NCBI GenBank assembly: GCA_009733775.1
Contig: WOGZ01000333.1
Span: 1 to 35,275 of the forward strand
Length of the DNA stretch: 35,275 nt
Source of the DNA: Alectoria sarmentosa
Lineage: Eukaryota > Ascomycota > Lecanoromycetes > Lecanorales > Parmeliaceae
Direction of reading: 5' to 3'
A program made the position numbers and the translations under genes. Under the pieces are notes generated by a model that was given only the letters and a program-made list of their open reading frames with translations, was not told the origin of the DNA and searched no databases. This document shows, piece after piece, positions 31,080 through 35,275 of the stretch. Position 1 is the first letter of the stretch, and each line of letters begins with the position of its first letter.

Positions 31080-31505
31080 ATGAAAATCTTATTAATTTGA
31101 TAATGAACTCGAATTCAAACAAAAATCTGTTATTTGTCAAATTTATAAATTTCGATATTCGAATTGTGATAAACTTTGATTATATTCGTTATTCTTTTAT
31201 TGATCGTTTAATATTTATTATTTATATTAAAATTCAATTTCGATTTATCAAAGACATTAAAGACGTTAAAATTTAGTTTTTTATTTATGATATTATTAAT
31301 CTTGATTGCAATGTTAATAACAAACGCTTTATTTTAATAATTTTTAATGTTTTGCACGTGCTCGATATGAGCGTTAATCTTTTATCAATTAAAAAACTTT
31401 TAAATATCGATATTAAAATCGTTTTTTATAAAAGAAATTATGTCTTAATTCAAAATAATATAATGTTAATCGATACGCGAAATCGCGATTTATTCTTTTT
31501 AAATT
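31080..31505 (+). pseudogene. Copia-3 protease relic
   Basis: The frame reads VINFDYIRYSFIDR at about 31165 (expected VIDSGCTxHI, with D to N and SG to FD), then NVLHVLDMSVNLLSIKKLLN from 31346 (expected DVLHVPxLSxNLLSVxxLL), and ends with DTRNRDLFFLNL, the usual lead-in to the pre-integrase domain. Motifs and order support the call, and few stops occur. Confidence 0.8.
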
Positions 31506-31512
31506 TATGAAA

Positions 31513-32160
31513 AAACAATAATGTTTTGATCGTTTATAACGTTTTCTCGAATTTAATTCATCAATTATAATATGTTTATATAAATCATTTGAATTAATAA
31601 AATCTTAATAAGTTTTTTAATATCGTTATAAAAATGAATTTCTTCAAAAACATTATCGAGAAATACATTTGCGAATGTTATATGATGAATCATTAAAAGA
31701 TTATTTTTTATAATTCGTTTATAACGCCCGATATTTTATTAAACGAATTTATTTATAACGATTTTATTAAATCTTTAATTCTTATTAATTTCAACGATTA
31801 TAAATATTTTATGATCTTTAAAAACGATTTTATTTGTTATTTTGAGATTTATTATATTCGTTATAAAAGTGAGATATTCGTTATATTTTTGCGTTTCAAA
31901 ATTTATTTGAAATTCCACGATTATCGAATTAATCGCATTCACTTAAATAATGAAAACGAATATATTAATAAAATCTTTTTAAAATGTTTCGCTCAAATGA
32001 GCATTAAACAAAAATTTATTATTATAAACAATTTCGAAATGAATAAAGTCGTCGAATGATTTAATTAAAATTTGATAAATAAAATGCATTTAATTTTGTT
32101 AAGTTTCAATCTTAATAATTTTCTTTTGATTTAAAATAATAATCATAATTAATTATTTAA
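31513..32160 (+). pseudogene. Copia-3 integrase relic
   Basis: Zinc-binding part: YVYINHLNxxNLNKFFN (expected WHRRLGHLNxxxLxKL), EKYICECYMMNH (expected CxxCVxGK). The core includes the open frame 31811-32059: YKYFMIFKNDFICYFEIYYI (expected YKYFxxFxDDFTRxxxxYxL), YKSEIFVIFLRF, IHLNNENEYINKIFLKCF (expected IRSDNGGEYxNxxF; D now N) and MNKVVExFN (expected QNGVAERxN). A later LYNLIKKKIIRVNDVHFVE at about 32355-32410 matches the region behind the core (expected VYxPxxxKIIRSRDVxFxE). Residues at all three DDE positions can be located. Confidence 0.88.
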
Positions 32161-32974
32161 CGATGCGATTTTTTAATATCAAAATCATCGTTACATTTTT
32201 CGAAATCTTTTATTATCGTAAACTTATTCTTTTTCATTTACGAATTATTAATTTCATCATTTACGTTTTAAAATAAATTTAAAAAAAACTTATAAATAAA
32301 AATGAGAAATATATTTTTTTAAATTATGAAAATAAATTCATTTTTCGTCTTTATAATTTAATTAAAAAGAAAATTATTCGCGTAAACGACGTGCATTTTG
32401 TCGAAAAATGTTCACATTTCGTGAATCTCAAAAAAGAAATTGAAATTTATAAATTTTTAAATAAACGTTAACGTCTTTTTATATCAACATTCGTTATAAA
32501 AAAAAATTAAATAAATAATGTATTATTATATTATTAAACGTTAAATTTATAATTTCGATTAAATCGTCAAATCGATTGTCGTTAATGAATATTTCATCAT
32601 TAATCGTTAATCGTTTTTAAAGATCTTATTTTATCATTATTGTAATGCGTATATTTATGATGTCTATTAAATTTATTGCATTAATCGTCAAACTTATTAT
32701 CGTTTTTCCTTCGTCGATGTTTTTAAAATTTATTAAAATGAGAATTATGCGAAAACATCTCAAATATAAAATTATTTAAAAAATATTTAATAATCATAAA
32801 AATCTCATTATTTCGAATCTTTATAATTTATCATTTGATTCTTTAACGAAAGTTTTCGTTGTTTTTACTCTCTTTGCGAATTATATTAATAAACTTAACA
32901 TTTTTAAATTTATAACTTATAAATAAACGATTTTTAATAATTTAATTTATATAAATTAAAAAATTGATATGCGA
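32161..32974 (+). other. Copia-3 integrase-to-RT linker
   Basis: Apart from the conserved piece at about 32325-32440 noted under integrase, this is decayed linker sequence without a domain. It corresponds in position to the Copia-2 segment 2177-2541. Confidence 0.55.
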
Positions 32975-33660
32975 GATGAATATAAATCTTTTATAAATAA
33001 TAATATTTAATATCTTATTCAAACGTTTTTAAAAATTCGTATTTTTAAAAATCGTTAAATTTATATCGTAAAGCGAGGTTTTGAAAAAGAAATTATTTAT
33101 TATAAGATACGTTAAATTGTTCGAGAATTCGAATAACAAAAGAATCGCGATTATTATAACACTTTCGCGTCGATAATAAAGTTTATAAATTATAAAACGA
33201 TCTTTGCGTTTGCGACGATTATGAATTAAAACGTGAAATAAATAAACGTTAAAATCGTTTTTCTTTATAATGATGTTTAAAAAAACATTTATATATAACA
33301 ATTTGACGATTTTAACAAAAATAATATCAAAATTTATAAATTAAATAAAGCTTTTTATAATTTGAAATAATTTTTCAAAATTTGATATTAACATTTTTCG
33401 ATTTATATAAAAAAATTCGATCTCAATTTCATCGAATCGAATAATAATGTGTTTATAAACCTTAAAAAAAAAATCATTATAACGTTTTATATCGATAATG
33501 TTTTGATCATAAATCGTAATAAAGTCGTTATCAAACGAATTAAAGATGTCTTAAACGTCAAATTTCACATATTAAATTTGAAATTATACGTCTTTTATTT
33601 AAGCATAATCGTCAAAAGAGATCATTATAATGATATTATTCGTTTAAAATAAAAAGCGTA
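32975..33660 (+). pseudogene. Copia-3 reverse transcriptase relic
   Basis: It starts DEYKSFINNNI (expected DExxSLxxNxTW), IVKRGFEKEIIYYKIRxIVR (expected VKRG..G.IxRYKARWVVR), EFExQKNRDYYNTF, then MNxNVKxINVKIVFLYNDV (expected xxxDVKTAFLYGxV), IYKLNKAFYNLK (expected xLKKALYGLKQ). The open frame 33449-33652 holds IIITFYIDNVLIINR with the catalytic box YIDN at 33488-33499 (expected YVDD) and LNVKFHILNLKLYVFYLSII (expected FxMxDLGxxxYFLGIxI). Clear Ty1/copia RT; inactivated. Confidence 0.9.
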
Positions 33661-34059
33661 CATCACACACTTTTTCAATTATTTCAATTATTAAAATTTC
33701 ATCTTTATTAATACATTATTCGAAATCAATCGTAAATTAACGTTCGTTAAAAAGAGTTACGTGATTCTTAAAAAGCTTTATAAAAAATATTAATTCGTTA
33801 TGAATTTTCTCATATACGTTATATTGAAAACTCGTCTCAATATCGTTTATGTTATCTCTTTAATTAATCGATATTTAATTAATCTTATTTCAACGCATTG
33901 AAATGCGATTATTCGAATCTTTCGATATTTTAAAAACACGATATATTACGAACTCGTATATAAGAACTTTTTAAAGAATTTATTCGATTATATTAATTTT
34001 GATTAAATTAAAAACTCAATTCGAAGATTCATTTTCGATTATTTATTTAATTTGAATAA

Positions 34060-34445
34060 TAACGTTATTAATTGATTAAATAAATGTTAAATTATTATAA
34101 TATTATTCATTTATGAGATAAAATATATCAATTAAATGTAAATTATTAAGAAAATTATTTGATTGAAAAACCTTTTTAATCAATTTTTACGATTTAACGA
34201 TTCGAATTTCAAGATTATCGTGATTTTTGAAAATAATCAAAACGCAATCGCTCTTATAAAGAACGCTCAATTTCATATTCGCATTAAACACATTAACATC
34301 GCTTATTATTTTATGCGTAAAAAAATCAATAATGATATTATAAATGTTTAATATATTTTCATTAACAAATAGATAATTAATAATCTTATTAAAACTTTAT
34401 GCCTCGATAAATTTGTTATTTTTCGCAATGTTTTTAAAATGAAAA
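34060..34445 (+). pseudogene. Copia-3 RNase H relic
   Basis: The open frame 34163-34351 reads NQFLRFNDSNFKIIVIFENN (expected ....IxxDN), then QNAIALIKNAQFHIRIKHIN (expected QSAIALxKNPxxHxRTKHID), IAYYFMRKKINNDIINV (expected IxYHFxRExVxxGxIxL), followed by YIFINKxIINNLIKTLCLDK (expected YVxTxxMxADxLTKxL). The best RNase H match in the window. Confidence 0.9.
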
Positions 34446-35275
34446 CAATTTCACATCATTTATTCAAGATTATTTAAATCGTCTCGTTATCATTATTCAA
34501 CGCTCTTAATTTCAAAAAAGCGATTTTATTGATCTTCACATTTCGAATAATCGATCGAATGATCGATCGAGATCGAAATTATTCATAAAATCTTCAAAAT
34601 TAATTTTGACGTGTTAAAACTTCGTCATATCATCATCATATTAAAAGTTGATTTATCGTTATTATAATTATATTCACAAACTTTGCGAGCCTCTTTTCAA
34701 AACACCTATATTTATATTCAATCCAAATTTAAAATCTACGACGTCATTTAAAAGGTCGTTATTATTGTCTTTTCGTCAATCGTCTTAAATATTTTCATTA
34801 AGATTATCATATTTATGTTTCTTGAGATTATTATGTTCATGCCCTTAAAATCATCATATTTATGCCCTTAAAGTTATTATATTCATATTCTTAAGCGTTA
34901 TTATCGTCATCACCATTATAAACATCGTTATTATATATCGTTCGCATGCACGTTATTAATTATTATTGTTAAATATCAATATTTTGAAATGATTTTTACG
35001 AGTCTTATAATCGATCGCATATATACATATATATGCATATGCAATTCGAAATATTTCATTTAATCGAAAAATAAACTCTCACATATATTCATTGATTATA
35101 TGTCGATCGATTTTTGATGTGCATCAGATGAATTGAAAATAAATTTGTCAAAAAACGGTTTTTCGTCAAAAAGTGGAATTTTTTCTATGTGATATCGTGG
35201 CGGATATGTTCAAAAGGACATAATCGTTTTCAGATTTTCGATTTTCACTCTTTTTATCCGGCTTTGAACATCGCG
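34446..35275 (+). other. Copia-3 3' non-coding region
   Basis: Homologous to the other copia 3' regions: CACAAACTTTGCGAGCC at 34674, TGTGCATCAGATGAATTG at 35117, GTCAAAAAGTGGAATTTTT at 35166, and ending TTTGAACATCGCG as at 9179-9191. Two GATCGATCGA blocks lie at 34550-34572. The 3' LTR lies beyond the window. Confidence 0.8.
34800..34895. repeat. About 24-bp tandem repeat, 4 copies
   Basis: Successive units are built on (A/G)ATTATCATATT(C/T)ATGCCCTTAA. The equivalent Copia-1 segment (8745-8805) has about two and a half GC-richer units (ATCATCA...CCCATGCCTTTTGGG), so this looks like an expansion specific to Copia-3. Confidence 0.7.

Larger units (their letters stand above)
28557..35275 (+). 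mobile_element. Copia-3: near-complete Ty1/copia relic, cut by window end
   Basis: LTR-B at 28557-28681, then primer site, leader, gag (about 30080-30780), protease (31080-31505), integrase (31513-32160), RT (32975-33660), RNase H (34060-34445) and the copia 3' region up to the window end. By comparison with Copia-2, the 3' LTR should start about 270 bp beyond 35275. The five bases before the LTR (28552-28556, TAATT) are the predicted target duplication. It appears to have inserted into the Copia-4 3' region. All domains are decayed. Confidence 0.92.

Noticed and set aside
1..35275. Mitochondrial or bacterial origin because of the high A+T
   Set aside because: Nuclear LTR retrotransposons with target duplications and all-transition LTR differences explain the composition; no mitochondrial or bacterial genes are seen.
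1..35275. CRISPR array, rRNA or tRNA genes
   Set aside because: No regularly spaced direct repeats of suitable size and no conserved rRNA or tRNA sequence; the only tRNA link is the short primer binding sites.

Overview
This window is a stretch of very AT-rich eukaryotic DNA (by eye about one fifth G+C) made almost entirely of decayed, nested LTR retrotransposons. I see no intact host gene, no rRNA or tRNA gene, no CRISPR array and no bacterial signal. Four separate reverse transcriptase relics carry G:C to A:T changes at the catalytic YxDD box, tryptophan codons have become stops, and paired LTRs differ only by transitions. That is the signature of repeat-induced point mutation (RIP), so the likely source is an AT-rich, heterochromatic block of a filamentous ascomycete. 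The species cannot be read from this sequence.

Layout. 1-66 is the end of a GC-richer 11-bp minisatellite, and 67-2176 is AT-rich DNA I could not identify. A Ty1/copia element (here Copia-2, + strand) is visible as a pre-RT segment at 2177-2541, RT at 9524-10225, RNase H at 10690-11010, a 3' region, and a 3' LTR at 12201-12335. A second, complete copia element (Copia-1, 2542-9518, + strand) sits inside it, with 117- and 136-bp LTRs and the target duplication ATAAA. From 12336 to about 27412 lies a Ty3/gypsy element (Gypsy-E, + strand). Its RT is split by a complete chromodomain gypsy element (Gypsy-D, 16670-23861, - strand) with 187-bp LTRs and the target duplication CGATT. A roughly 155-bp LTR-like repeat (repeat C) closes Gypsy-E. 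Next comes the inverted 3' end of another copia copy (Copia-4, 28556 down to 27413), which holds a second copy of repeat C. Finally a near-complete copia element (Copia-3, + strand) starts with an LTR at 28557 and runs off the right edge shortly before its expected 3' LTR.

How the parts relate. Copia-2, Copia-3 and Copia-4 share one LTR type (LTR-B) and Copia-1 a related one (LTR-A). All four share a homologous 3' non-coding region. Copia-1 and Copia-3 have a primer site that looks like a RIP-altered match to the initiator tRNA-Met anticodon arm. The insertion order best fitting the junctions is: Copia-4 oldest; Gypsy-E into the Copia-4 LTR; Copia-2 into the Gypsy-E 5' end; Copia-1 into Copia-2; Gypsy-D into Gypsy-E; Copia-3 into the Copia-4 3' region. 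None of the elements can encode a working protein as it stands. I found no convincing undescribed system. The most unusual points are the D-Q-G protease motif of Gypsy-E, the bZIP-type palindrome in LTR-B, the uneven mutation load within Copia-1, and the unexplained block at 67-2176. All domain calls were made by reading translations by eye, without database searches.
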